A stretch of 27,237 nucleotides of DNA, taken from assembly GCA_030044295.1 (NCBI GenBank), contig JASHWB010000071.1, positions 1 through 27,237 on the forward strand, given 5' to 3'. Positions within the stretch are counted from its first letter, which is position 1, and each line of letters opens with the position of its first letter. The position numbers and the translations under genes were made by a program. The notes beneath the pieces are model-generated. The model was not told the DNA's origin. It worked only from the letters and a program-made list of their open reading frames with translations, and did not search any database. Origin of the DNA: Candidatus Acidiferrales bacterium (GTDB lineage: Bacteria > Acidobacteriota > Terriglobia > Acidiferrales > UBA7541). Shown here in pieces: positions 8,158 to 17,093 of the stretch.

Positions 8158-9375
8158 ATGCCGCACCGCGTCGCTGTCACGGGTATCGGAATCATCTCGC
8201 CGCTGGGACTCAACCTGGAAGAAAACTGGGACGCGCTGAGCCACGGGCGCATCGGCATTGCGCCTATCCAATCCGTCGATTGCTCCAAACTGCGCTTTCA
8301 GAATGGCGCGGAGGTGCGCGGATTCGATCCCACAAAACATTTCCCGGGCGGGAAAGAAGATCAGCTCGACCGGTTCGCGCAGTTCTCCGTGGTTGCCGCG
8401 CGCGAGGCTCTGCGAGATTCGGGAATTGGGCTGACTCCGGAGTTGCGCGAGAATTGCGCCGTGATTTGCGGCTCGGCCGTTGGCGGGCAGGCGGCCATCG
8501 AAAAGGGATTCGAAGACTTGTGGGTTGCAGGGCGCGGCCGAGTGCATCCGCTGACGATTCCGAAAACCATGGCGAATGCCGGGGCCAGCCACATTTCGAT
8601 GGACCTGGGGCTCAGCGGCCCGACGTACACGGTATCGACTGCATGCTCGTCCGCGAATCATGCGATCGGACAGGCCTTCCGGATGGTGCGAAGCGGAGAA
8701 GCAGCCATGGCCGTGACGGGCGGCAGCGAAGCGTTCTTCACCATTGGCATGTTGCGGGCGTGGGAGGCGATGCGCGTGATCGCGCCCGATACCTGCCGTC
8801 CGTTCAGCAAAGACCGCCGCGGAATGATCCTGGGCGAGGGCGGCGCGATGATGGTTCTGGAGCCACTCGAAGCGGCACGCGCGCGCGGCGCGAAAATCTA
8901 CGGGGAAATTTGCGGATTCGGAATGACGTCTGACGCACACCACCTGACGCAGCCGACGATTGATGGTCCAGCGCGTGCGATGCGGGCGGCGCTACGCGAC
9001 GCAGGGCTCTCGCCAGAGGAAGTAGGGTATATCAACGCCCATGGCACCGGCACGCCCGGCAACGATCCGGTAGAAACGCGGGCGATACGCGCGGTGTTTG
9101 GCACGCATGCCGACCGGCTGGCGGTCAGCTCGACGAAGTCTTTGCACGGACATGCGCTAGGCGCGGCGGGGGCTCTGGAAGCCGTAGCGACGATCCTGGC
9201 GCTGGGAAGAGGAATACTGCCGCCGACCGCGAGTTACAGCCAGCCAGACCCAGAATGCGATTTGGACTACATCCCGAACCAGCCGCGTGCCGCCAGAGTG
9301 GGCGCCGCGCTATCGAATTCCTTCGCTTTCGGCGGGTTGAATGCGGTGCTCGCCTTCCGGGCAGTCTCCCGCTGA
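8158..9375 (+). CDS. fabF: 3-oxoacyl-ACP synthase II (FabF-type ketosynthase)
   Basis: A 405-residue condensing enzyme, close to the 412 aa of E. coli FabF. It extends acyl-ACP by decarboxylative condensation with malonyl-ACP. The Cys-His-His triad is visible: Cys163 in VSTACSSAN, His295 in NAHGTGTPGND and His332 in STKSLHGHALGAAGA, with Lys327 also conserved. The N-terminus RVAVTGIGIISPLG is typical. The start lies 3 bases after the acp stop. FabF and single-module polyketide ketosynthases are close relatives; the full triad and length favour a genuine elongating FabF, but a role in a specialised pathway with the adjacent ACP cannot be excluded. It is convergent with the cytochrome oxidase operon. 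Confidence 0.93.
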   Translation: MPHRVAVTGIGIISPLGLNLEENWDALSHGRIGIAPIQSVDCSKLRFQNGAEVRGFDPTKHFPGGKEDQLDRFAQFSVVAAREALRDSGIGLTPELRENCAVICGSAVGGQAAIEKGFEDLWVAGRGRVHPLTIPKTMANAGASHISMDLGLSGPTYTVSTACSSANHAIGQAFRMVRSGEAAMAVTGGSEAFFTIGMLRAWEAMRVIAPDTCRPFSKDRRGMILGEGGAMMVLEPLEAARARGAKIYGEICGFGMTSDAHHLTQPTIDGPARAMRAALRDAGLSPEEVGYINAHGTGTPGNDPVETRAIRAVFGTHADRLAVSSTKSLHGHALGAAGALEAVATILALGRGILPPTASYSQPDPECDLDYIPNQPRAARVGAALSNSFAFGGLNAVLAFRAVSR

Positions 9376-9390
9376 ATCCAGGGACCTCAT

Positions 9391-9409
9391 GCCCCGGCTT
9401 AGCCGGAGC
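9391..9409. terminator. Hairpin between convergent fabF and coxD; possible bidirectional terminator or dispersed repeat
   Basis: CCGGC-TTA-GCCGG (9394-9406) forms a 5-bp stem with a 3-base loop, extended by two more G-C pairs beyond one mismatch. It lies 15 bases after the fabF stop and about 33 bases after the coxD stop, where both transcripts should end. There is no T-tract on either strand, so classical intrinsic termination is doubtful. Confidence 0.35.
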
Positions 9410-9441
9410 TTCGCCTGCGGTATTCAAGATTTCTTACGCAG

Positions 9442-9825
9442 TTAGAACAGCAAGCGGTGGATCACCGGAATGATGGCGCCGGCCCAGGGCTGCGGGGAGA
9501 TTTGCCAGTGCCGCGTGAGCTCGTCCGCCAACGTGAACGTAATCATAATTCCGAGCCAAAACACGGCGCCAACCAACACGATGCGTGAGAGTCCTTTGTT
9601 GTATTTCGCGTGCATGAAGAAAAGCACGACCAGGCTAGCCTTGCAGACCGCGATCACCAGAGCTACAACGACGTTCCAATTGCCGAGGTCCTGAAACGCG
9701 ACCCAGGTAGTGAGGCCGGTGGCAATCAGCAGAGTGATGAAGACGGCCAAATACGTGCTGACCGGAACAATATGCTCGTGGACCATCGGCTGACCGTGAG
9801 CCGCGCTTTGTGGATGGCTCGACAT
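9442..9825 (-). CDS. coxD: Cytochrome c oxidase subunit IV family protein
   Basis: A 127-residue membrane protein with three predicted helices (about residues 22-43, 50-70 and 80-100) and the family block LVVLFFMHAKYNKGLSRIVLVGAVFWLG. It is a small accessory subunit of caa3-type oxidases, in the inner membrane, thought to help stability or assembly. The ATG at 9825 is preferred over the TTG one codon upstream because GGGGGA lies five bases before it. It is the last gene of the operon, 12 bases after coxC. Related names are CtaF and CoxD; the symbol is by position. Confidence 0.88.
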   Translation of the reverse strand: MSSHPQSAAHGQPMVHEHIVPVSTYLAVFITLLIATGLTTWVAFQDLGNWNVVVALVIAVCKASLVVLFFMHAKYNKGLSRIVLVGAVFWLGIMITFTLADELTRHWQISPQPWAGAIIPVIHRLLF

Positions 9826-9837
9826 CAATTCCCCCGT

Positions 9838-10507
9838 CTAATAGCGAATCAAATACAGCAGCGGGAACAGGAAAATCCAGACGATATCAACAAAGTGCCA
9901 GTAGAGTCCGCTAATCTCCAGAGGCGCGTAGTACTGCGAAGTGAACCGGCCGCGCGCGGCCATGCACGTAAGCACAAGCAAAATACCAATACCGACGATC
10001 ATGTGCAGAGCGTGCAAGCCTGTCATGAAGAAGTAGAAGCACATGAACATCTGAACCTGGGGCGCGTGCGCGCCCCACTCCGGCTTGTAATGGAAACCGA
10101 AGCCGGGCATGGTGTGCTCGATATAGTCGTGATACCACTCGAAACGGAACTTCAGGAACAAGAAGGTGGCGCCAAGCAGCATGGTTGGAATCAACCAGCC
10201 GATGATCGCGCCCTTTCGCTTTCCGGTCTGAGCCGAGCGAATCGCCATCGCCATGGTGAAGCTGCTGCAAATCAGGACAGCGGTATTGATGGCCCCGAAT
10301 TTCACTTCCAAAATATGACTGCCAAGCAAGAAGGCCTGCGGGTGCAGCGACCGGTAAACCGTATAAGCCGTGAACATCCCACCGAAGAATAAAATTTCGG
10401 TGGCGAGGAAAATCCACATACCCATGCGGCCAGCGTCATGCTGCTGTTCGAGATCCTCAAATTGATGCGCGAACCCGGTCGGATTGTCGCCGTGCGCGAG
10501 AGCCGCG

Positions 10508-10515
<8 letters not shown>
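9838..10515 (-). CDS. coxC: Cytochrome c oxidase subunit III
   Basis: A 225-residue integral membrane subunit with five helices, the short five-helix form. Family landmarks are MGMWIFLATEILFFGGMFTAYTVYR near residue 31, FFMTGLHALHMIVGIG near 167 and GLYWHFVDIVWIFLFPLLYLIRY at the C-terminus. Subunit III stabilises subunit I and its proton uptake. The start is a GTG inside the end of coxA, with an 8-base overlap (GTGTCTGA), which implies translational coupling. It is the third oxidase gene in the order II-I-III-IV. Confidence 0.96.
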
Positions 10516-12156
<1,641 letters not shown>

Positions 12157-12160
<4 letters not shown>

Positions 12161-13149
12161 TGCCCGTTCGTCCTTTCTGGCGCGTCCAGCGACTTAACAT
12201 AAGCGATCAACTGCAGCACCTGCTGTTCATCCACCTGCCCGGTGAAGGTGGGCATGATTTGCGGGTAGCCGGTTACGTGGAGGGCGCTGGGCGTCAAAAT
12301 CGCCTGTCGCAGGAAGGAATCATCCACCACCCGGGTGGTTCCGTCCGCCAGTTTTTCCGGCTTGCCATAAATTCCTGCGAGCGAAGGGCCGGTGCCCGAA
12401 GCAGCGGCACCGTGGCAAGAGTCGCAGCCGAGCTGCGTGAATAGGCGCGCGCCCTGCTGCGCCAGGGACTCTGATTGTTCGCCTTCCGCCAGCCACGCGG
12501 CGTAATCCGTGGGGCTCATCACGTAAACCCAGCCGATCATTTCGGAGTGGTTCGTCCCGCAGTACTGAGAGCAGAACAAATGATACACGCCGATTCGATC
12601 AGCCTTGAACCAAATAGATGTGTAGCGGCCGGGCAGAACGTCCGACTTCACACGAAAGGCGGGGATATAGAAGCCGTGAATCACGTCCTGCGAGGTCATG
12701 GTCAGCTTGATGTTCTCGCCCACCGGCACGTGCAGGGCGTCGATTTCGCGCGGGCCCTCCGGATGCTGGACGTGCCACATCCACTGCTTCCCAATGACGA
12801 AAATTTCGCGTGAGTTCGCCGGAGGCCGGTTGTTGCGCACGAAGAGCGCCGAGGACCACACGAAAATCACAACGCAGATGAGCGAGGGAATAATCGTCCA
12901 GCTCAACTCCAGGAACAAAGACGTGTGGGTTTCCGGCTCGTAGGGTTTCCCGGGGCGCCGGCGGTACTTGATCATGAAATAGAAAATGATCGAAAAGATC
13001 AAGACCGTGAAAAATGCCGTTACGCCGGTTAAAAAGTAATACAGACGATCGACGCTCCCGGCGATCGAAGAAGCCGCCGGCGGCTGCATCGGGAATTGCA
13101 GCCACAGGGCAGCTGTAGAATTCAATGCGAAATGAGTGAGACCCATCAT
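12157..13149 (-). CDS. coxB: Cytochrome c oxidase subunit II with fused cytochrome c domain (caa3 type)
   Basis: A 330-residue protein with two N-terminal helices (about 34-61 and 82-104), a periplasmic cupredoxin domain and a C-terminal class I cytochrome c. CuA ligands are His158, Cys193, Cys197, His201 and Met204 (CSQYCGTNHSEM); the glutamate usual between the cysteines is glutamine here, but only its backbone carbonyl binds copper. Aromatic residues QWMWH near 122 match the electron-entry patch. The heme motif is CDSCH at 242-246, and PQIMPTF supplies the likely Met ligand. The fused heme is where electrons from ActA/ActE should enter. A GTG one codon upstream and an ATG one codon downstream are alternative starts. 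Confidence 0.97.
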
Positions 13150-13200
13150 CACTGTTCCGTCACAATCCTTTGCTGGCGCGCGAAGACGGCAGCGTCAACT

Positions 13201-14061
13201 TCAAGCCCTGCTCCCCGGCAGCGCGTAATGTTCGCCGCGGAAAAGGAAAACCAGAATGATTCCGCCGACCAAAACCGTGAGGCCGCCCGCGATCTTCACC
13301 ACTCGCGAGATCAGCAAATCGTACTTTCCATTGTGCGCGTCGTAGTGGTAGCAGTACATCAGCGCCTGCTCGATCGGCGAGCCGATTTTGCCGCCGGAAG
13401 CCTGGTCCAGAGCAAACCGCAAATCGCGCTCGCGGTATTGCACGCCGTAGAAGTAACTGGAAAGCTTTCCCTGCGGCGTCAGCACCATGATTCCCGCCGC
13501 GTGCGCGAACTGCTTCGAGTCCGGATCGTAAGCGTAGTGAAATCCGACGGCATCCGCGAGCTGCTTGATTTCCTGCTGCGTGCCAACCAAAAAATTCCAT
13601 CCCTGGGCCGCGTCCGGCCGGCCATACATGCCGGTGTACATTGCCTGCTTGGTCGCGGCCAGCACCGGCGTATCGGTAGGATCGATGCTCACGGTGACCA
13701 CATTGAAATCCTTGCCGACCGTGGGAGGAATGTTCTCCAAGGTGCGGTCGAGACCATTGAGCACCTGCGTGCACAGCATCGGGCACGTGTAATAAACGAG
13801 CGTCAGGATCACCGGCTTGCTTCCGAAGTACTGCCCCAACTGCACGGTCCGGCCGTGTTCGTCGGTGAACGTAAGGTTCAACGGAATTGAATGGTTCAGC
13901 TCCTGATCGAAGCGCACCTGCTTCAGCAAGCCGGGGTTCTCGCCAATGTTTTCCGACGTGATGAACTGTGCGCACAAGGCAGACGGGATCACCAGCGCGG
14001 CGGCCAATATTGCCGCCGACACGCTCAACCGTACTACCCGCGATTGCGACCAAATTCTCAC
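13201..14061 (-). CDS. SCO/SenC family copper chaperone
   Basis: A 286-residue periplasmic thioredoxin-fold protein. It has an N-terminal signal sequence (about 8-31, ending SALCA), the copper-binding CxxxC as YTCPMLC (Cys93, Cys97) and the third ligand His187 (KQFAHAAGIMVLTP). A C-terminal hydrophobic helix (about 257-277) probably anchors it in the inner membrane. SCO proteins deliver copper to, or reduce, the CuA site of oxidase subunit II, which fits its place directly upstream of coxB. The block YCYHYDAHNGKYD before the anchor is typical of a branch of the family. The start is GTG with GAGGA eight bases upstream. A long frame in another register over the same DNA is a shadow. Confidence 0.94.
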   Translation of the reverse strand: MRIWSQSRVVRLSVSAAILAAALVIPSALCAQFITSENIGENPGLLKQVRFDQELNHSIPLNLTFTDEHGRTVQLGQYFGSKPVILTLVYYTCPMLCTQVLNGLDRTLENIPPTVGKDFNVVTVSIDPTDTPVLAATKQAMYTGMYGRPDAAQGWNFLVGTQQEIKQLADAVGFHYAYDPDSKQFAHAAGIMVLTPQGKLSSYFYGVQYRERDLRFALDQASGGKIGSPIEQALMYCYHYDAHNGKYDLLISRVVKIAGGLTVLVGGIILVFLFRGEHYALPGSRA

Positions 14062-14093
14062 GCTGCTTTTTCCTCTGCTACGAATCTACAAAA

Positions 14094-14645
14094 CTACTTC
14101 TCCGCGGCCGGCTGGGCCGCCTCGCCTCCAGTGAAACTCGATGGAGGCGCCAGATATGCGCAAGGCCCCTGAATCTCTGCGCCGCCCGCGACGGTCGGCG
14201 GAGGAGGATTGGGCGCCGCAGCTCCCGTCGGCGCTTCACTCGCAGGCCGCGTCGGCAGTCCCTGGGCCAAAACCAAATCCATGGCGCGGCTAATCGGAAC
14301 GCGAACGATTCCAGCCTGGCGATCCACCCAGCCATAGGTGTTCACTTCGCCTTCCTGCTGCTGGCAATAATCCACCAGGTCCTCGTGTGGCTCCGCCTGA
14401 ACCATCGGGCCCGGCGGAAGCTGGCGCAAGTTCGGATTCACAACCGCGGACGGAGCCGCCGGTTGTCCCACAGGCGCGATCTTCGAGAAATAGTTGAATG
14501 CCCAAGCCATCAAGAAAAGCGTTACGACGATGACTACCGCGAGCCAGAAGCCGAACTGGATCAGCCCGCTGATGCTCGCGTCGCGCTTCTCGTAACCGGC
14601 GCTCGCATCCGGAGCTTCCCCGTCGTGTTTGTGCTTAGTCTCCAT
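14094..14645 (-). CDS. Orphan single-helix membrane protein of the Act/caa3 operon
   Basis: A 183-residue protein of unknown function. A charged N-terminus is followed by one membrane helix (about 28-50), a Pro/Ala linker, and a short core LVDYCQQQEGEVNTYGWVDRQAGIVRVPISRAMDLVLAQGLPTRP (about 90-133), then a Pro/Ala-rich tail. From memory, similar YGWVDR...GIVRVPI..AMD...GLP cores occur in small proteins next to cytochrome oxidase genes in other phyla, but I cannot search to confirm. It starts inside the end of actF (11-base overlap), so it is coupled to the respiratory genes. Plausible roles are an assembly factor or an accessory subunit linking ActF and the oxidase. Cys94 is a lone cysteine with no heme motif. 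Confidence 0.85.
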   Translation of the reverse strand: METKHKHDGEAPDASAGYEKRDASISGLIQFGFWLAVVIVVTLFLMAWAFNYFSKIAPVGQPAAPSAVVNPNLRQLPPGPMVQAEPHEDLVDYCQQQEGEVNTYGWVDRQAGIVRVPISRAMDLVLAQGLPTRPASEAPTGAAAPNPPPPTVAGGAEIQGPCAYLAPPSSFTGGEAAQPAAEK

Positions 14646-15837
14646 GCTCGGGCTCCAACACTCCTTCAAATCTCGGGTCATGCAGCGGCAGCAAAGGCAG
14701 TTTCTTCAACTGCCCCATAAACGTACCCAGCCAAAGGCCGCCAATACCAACGAGAGCGAAGAGGTCCAGCCAATGGACCTGCGGCGCGGCCTTCGCCCAC
14801 GCCGGCACAACGATCCAGTACACATCCACTAGCGTCAGTACCACTAGCAACAGCGCCACTGCCGAGAGGCGGCGCGGCCGGCGTTTTACCTTTCTTACCA
14901 GTAATAAGAAGAACGGCACGAAGAAGTGCAGAACCACCAGGATCACGGCCACAGGTGTCCACGAACCGAACGCGCGCTGCGAATACCACGGTATTTCGTC
15001 CTTCAAGTTACCGGCCCAAACGATCAGCAACTGGTCGAACGAGAGATAGGCCCACAACATCAGGAACGTAAGCATCAGGTTGCCGAGGTCGTTGAACCGC
15101 AGCGGATCGACGGCGTCCTTGATCGGCTCTCGCTCGGCCAGCATCCGCAGTACGAACACAGAGAACGACAGGCCCGCCAGGACCTCGATGACAATCCACA
15201 TCATTCCGTAAATCGTCGAAAACCAGTGCGGCTCAAGCGACATCACCCAATCGACGGAAGCACTGGTGACGATGAACGCCCACAAAATCACGCCCGGCGC
15301 GCTCAACGCCGTCATTTTGCCCTTGTACTTCAGGTCGCCGGAATCGTCCTGTGCGCGGGACCACTTATTAAGAAAGGTGACGATCAGGAGCAAAACCACG
15401 AAGTAGAGCACCGCACGGATGATGAAATCGGGCGTGTTCAACCACCATTGTTTTCTCTGAAGGATCGGGTCGGCCTGCACCGCAGCCGGGCGGGCCCAAG
15501 CAAAAATATCGCGCATCCCAATCAGAATTGGAATAAACAAAATGGCCATCAACCACAGGGATCGCGAGCCAGCTTCCAAGATGCGCCGCAGCGGATAGCC
15601 CCAGCGGCCGCCCGTCAGATGATGCAGCATCAAAATCGCCAAGCAACCGGACGGGATGCAGAACCAATACAAATACGCGAACAGGTAGGAATGGAACAAC
15701 GACTGCCAGCCCGCGAAGCCTGAACGCGTGCCGCCCAAAACACCGAAAATGACAAAGAGCACGGCACCAATCAGTCCCCAGATATAGCTTTGATTGCGAA
15801 CGCGATCGAAACTTCGATTTGTGTCTGACGTGCTCAT
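14635..15837 (-). CDS. actF: Alternative complex III subunit ActF
   Basis: A 400-residue integral membrane protein with about ten helices, the second NrfD/PsrC-like membrane subunit of alternative complex III and a distant relative of ActC. Characteristic stretches are the N-terminal FHSYLFAYLYWFCIPSGCLAILMLHHLTGG, SASVDWVMSLEPHWFSTIYGMMW near residue 204 and LLIVWAGNLKDEIPWY near 270. ActF packs against ActC in the membrane and is proposed to take part in proton movement. The start overlaps the actE stop by ATGA, and the C-terminus runs 11 bases into the orphan gene. Length and motifs match the family. Confidence 0.94.
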   Translation of the reverse strand: MSTSDTNRSFDRVRNQSYIWGLIGAVLFVIFGVLGGTRSGFAGWQSLFHSYLFAYLYWFCIPSGCLAILMLHHLTGGRWGYPLRRILEAGSRSLWLMAILFIPILIGMRDIFAWARPAAVQADPILQRKQWWLNTPDFIIRAVLYFVVLLLIVTFLNKWSRAQDDSGDLKYKGKMTALSAPGVILWAFIVTSASVDWVMSLEPHWFSTIYGMMWIVIEVLAGLSFSVFVLRMLAEREPIKDAVDPLRFNDLGNLMLTFLMLWAYLSFDQLLIVWAGNLKDEIPWYSQRAFGSWTPVAVILVVLHFFVPFFLLLVRKVKRRPRRLSAVALLLVVLTLVDVYWIVVPAWAKAAPQVHWLDLFALVGIGGLWLGTFMGQLKKLPLLPLHDPRFEGVLEPEHGD

Positions 15838-16448
15838 TGCGCTTGTCCCGGCGTCTGCCCCTGTGCTGCTGGCGCTTGCATCAATTGTTGGCGTTCCGCT
15901 TCCGGAACGTCCTGCAGCGTGGCGTTATGGCTCATTTGCAGCACGCGGATGTACGCGGCGATCCGCCAACGATCCGCGGGAGTCACGCGAGCTGAATAGC
16001 TATACATGGCGCCAATTCCGTTGGTCATAACTTGGAAAAAGTGCCCCACGGGCGCCTGTCGCAGTCTGGGAATCATGTACGAGGGTGGCTCGGGGAAGCC
16101 ACGCTGGACGATCATGCCATGGCCGGTGCCGGCATAGTCGTGGCACGGCGAGCAATAAATATTGTAGCGTTCCCGGCCGCGCTGAAGATCCGCGCGAGTA
16201 ATCGGGAACGGAAATCTGTTCGAAAGGACGCCATTTTCGGTGCCGGAATACATGAGCTCGTCAATTCGCAATTCGCTGCGCGCCACCGTGCCGGGGACGG
16301 CGGGCCGATTCGAGCGGCCATCAGCGAAAAATTTACTCGGCCAATCCGGCAAATACTTGGGCTGAACGTGCATATCGAGGCGGCAGCCGGAAAGCAGCAG
16401 AGCAAGGCCCGCCAGACACACCGCCATCTGCCAGCGGCGCACGGCCAT
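15834..16448 (-). CDS. actE: Alternative complex III subunit ActE, monoheme cytochrome c lipoprotein
   Basis: From the ATG at 16448 the product has 204 residues. It has a signal sequence with a lipobox (LLLSGC, Cys22) and a single heme motif CSPCH at 99-103 (RYNIYCSPCHDYAGTGHG); Met148 (GAMYSY) is the probable sixth ligand. It is a periplasmic lipoprotein that receives electrons in ActABCDEF and can pass them to the oxidase. The frame stays open to a TTG at 16505, overlapping the actD end, but the ATG gives a standard lipoprotein signal. The tail after residue 185 is Gln/Ala-rich and probably disordered. It is coupled to actF by an ATGA overlap. Confidence 0.93.
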   Translation of the reverse strand: MAVRRWQMAVCLAGLALLLSGCRLDMHVQPKYLPDWPSKFFADGRSNRPAVPGTVARSELRIDELMYSGTENGVLSNRFPFPITRADLQRGRERYNIYCSPCHDYAGTGHGMIVQRGFPEPPSYMIPRLRQAPVGHFFQVMTNGIGAMYSYSARVTPADRWRIAAYIRVLQMSHNATLQDVPEAERQQLMQAPAAQGQTPGQAQ

Positions 16449-16488
16449 CGCGCGTATTCCCGGGCGGACTTCAGTGCCCGGAATTAAA

Positions 16489-17025
16489 TCACTCCTCAAT
16501 TTCAAACACTCCGTGCGGATTCAAGCCTTCCAAAAAGGCCTTGGTCCGCTGCAAATCGAAATTCTTGTCGCCCGATTTGATGCATAGGAAGAACTTATCC
16601 GTCGTCGATAGCGCGAACCGGTCGACGTTGAATACCGGATGATAAGGATTCGGAAGACCGTTCAACGCCAGCATCGCAACCACTGTGGCAAGGGCTCCGC
16701 CGAGAATCGTCAGCTCGAAAGTGATCGGGATCCACGCCGGCCAACTGTTGAGCGGCTTGCCGCCGATATCGAGCGGGAAGCTGATTACATTGGCATACCA
16801 GCACATGAAAAACCCGGTGCAGCCGCCCAATAGCCCGCCGAGAAATGTGAAGACCGGCACGGAGGTCCACTCGAAGCCGACCGCCTCCGCTAAACCTTCG
16901 ACAGGAATAGGACTAAAGGCATCGATCTGCCGGTATCCCGCCTCGCGGGTGCGGCGCGCTGCCGCCAGCACTTCCTCCGGCGAGTCGAACTCGGCCATCA
17001 ACCCGTACATGGCATTACGGTTCAT
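16489..17025 (-). CDS. actD: Alternative complex III subunit ActD (DUF3341)
   Basis: A 178-residue protein of the DUF3341 family. It has a cytoplasmic N-terminal domain beginning YGLMAEFDSPEEVLAAARRTREAGYRQIDAFSPIPVEGL, two membrane helices (about 56-78 and 98-121) and a short C-terminal domain ending in an acidic tail. In known alternative complex III structures ActD is a small peripheral membrane subunit without cofactors. It lies between actB (68 bases upstream) and actE, as in most act clusters. Length is typical. Confidence 0.95.
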   Translation of the reverse strand: MNRNAMYGLMAEFDSPEEVLAAARRTREAGYRQIDAFSPIPVEGLAEAVGFEWTSVPVFTFLGGLLGGCTGFFMCWYANVISFPLDIGGKPLNSWPAWIPITFELTILGGALATVVAMLALNGLPNPYHPVFNVDRFALSTTDKFFLCIKSGDKNFDLQRTKAFLEGLNPHGVFEIEE

Positions 17026-17093
17026 ATAGCTAATGCTGCTCCAAACAACTTCCAGAATCAGAACTCAACTTCTCTGCCGTTCCGGTCTGCGCG

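Noticed and set aside
7759..8943. 394-residue open frame on the - strand over the ACP and fabF genes
   Set aside because: It is a shadow of two genes with intact catalytic motifs.
13160..14053. 297-residue frame on the - strand overlapping sco in another register
   Set aside because: The sco frame has the signal peptide, CxxxC, histidine ligand and anchor; this one is low-complexity Arg/Gly-rich sequence.
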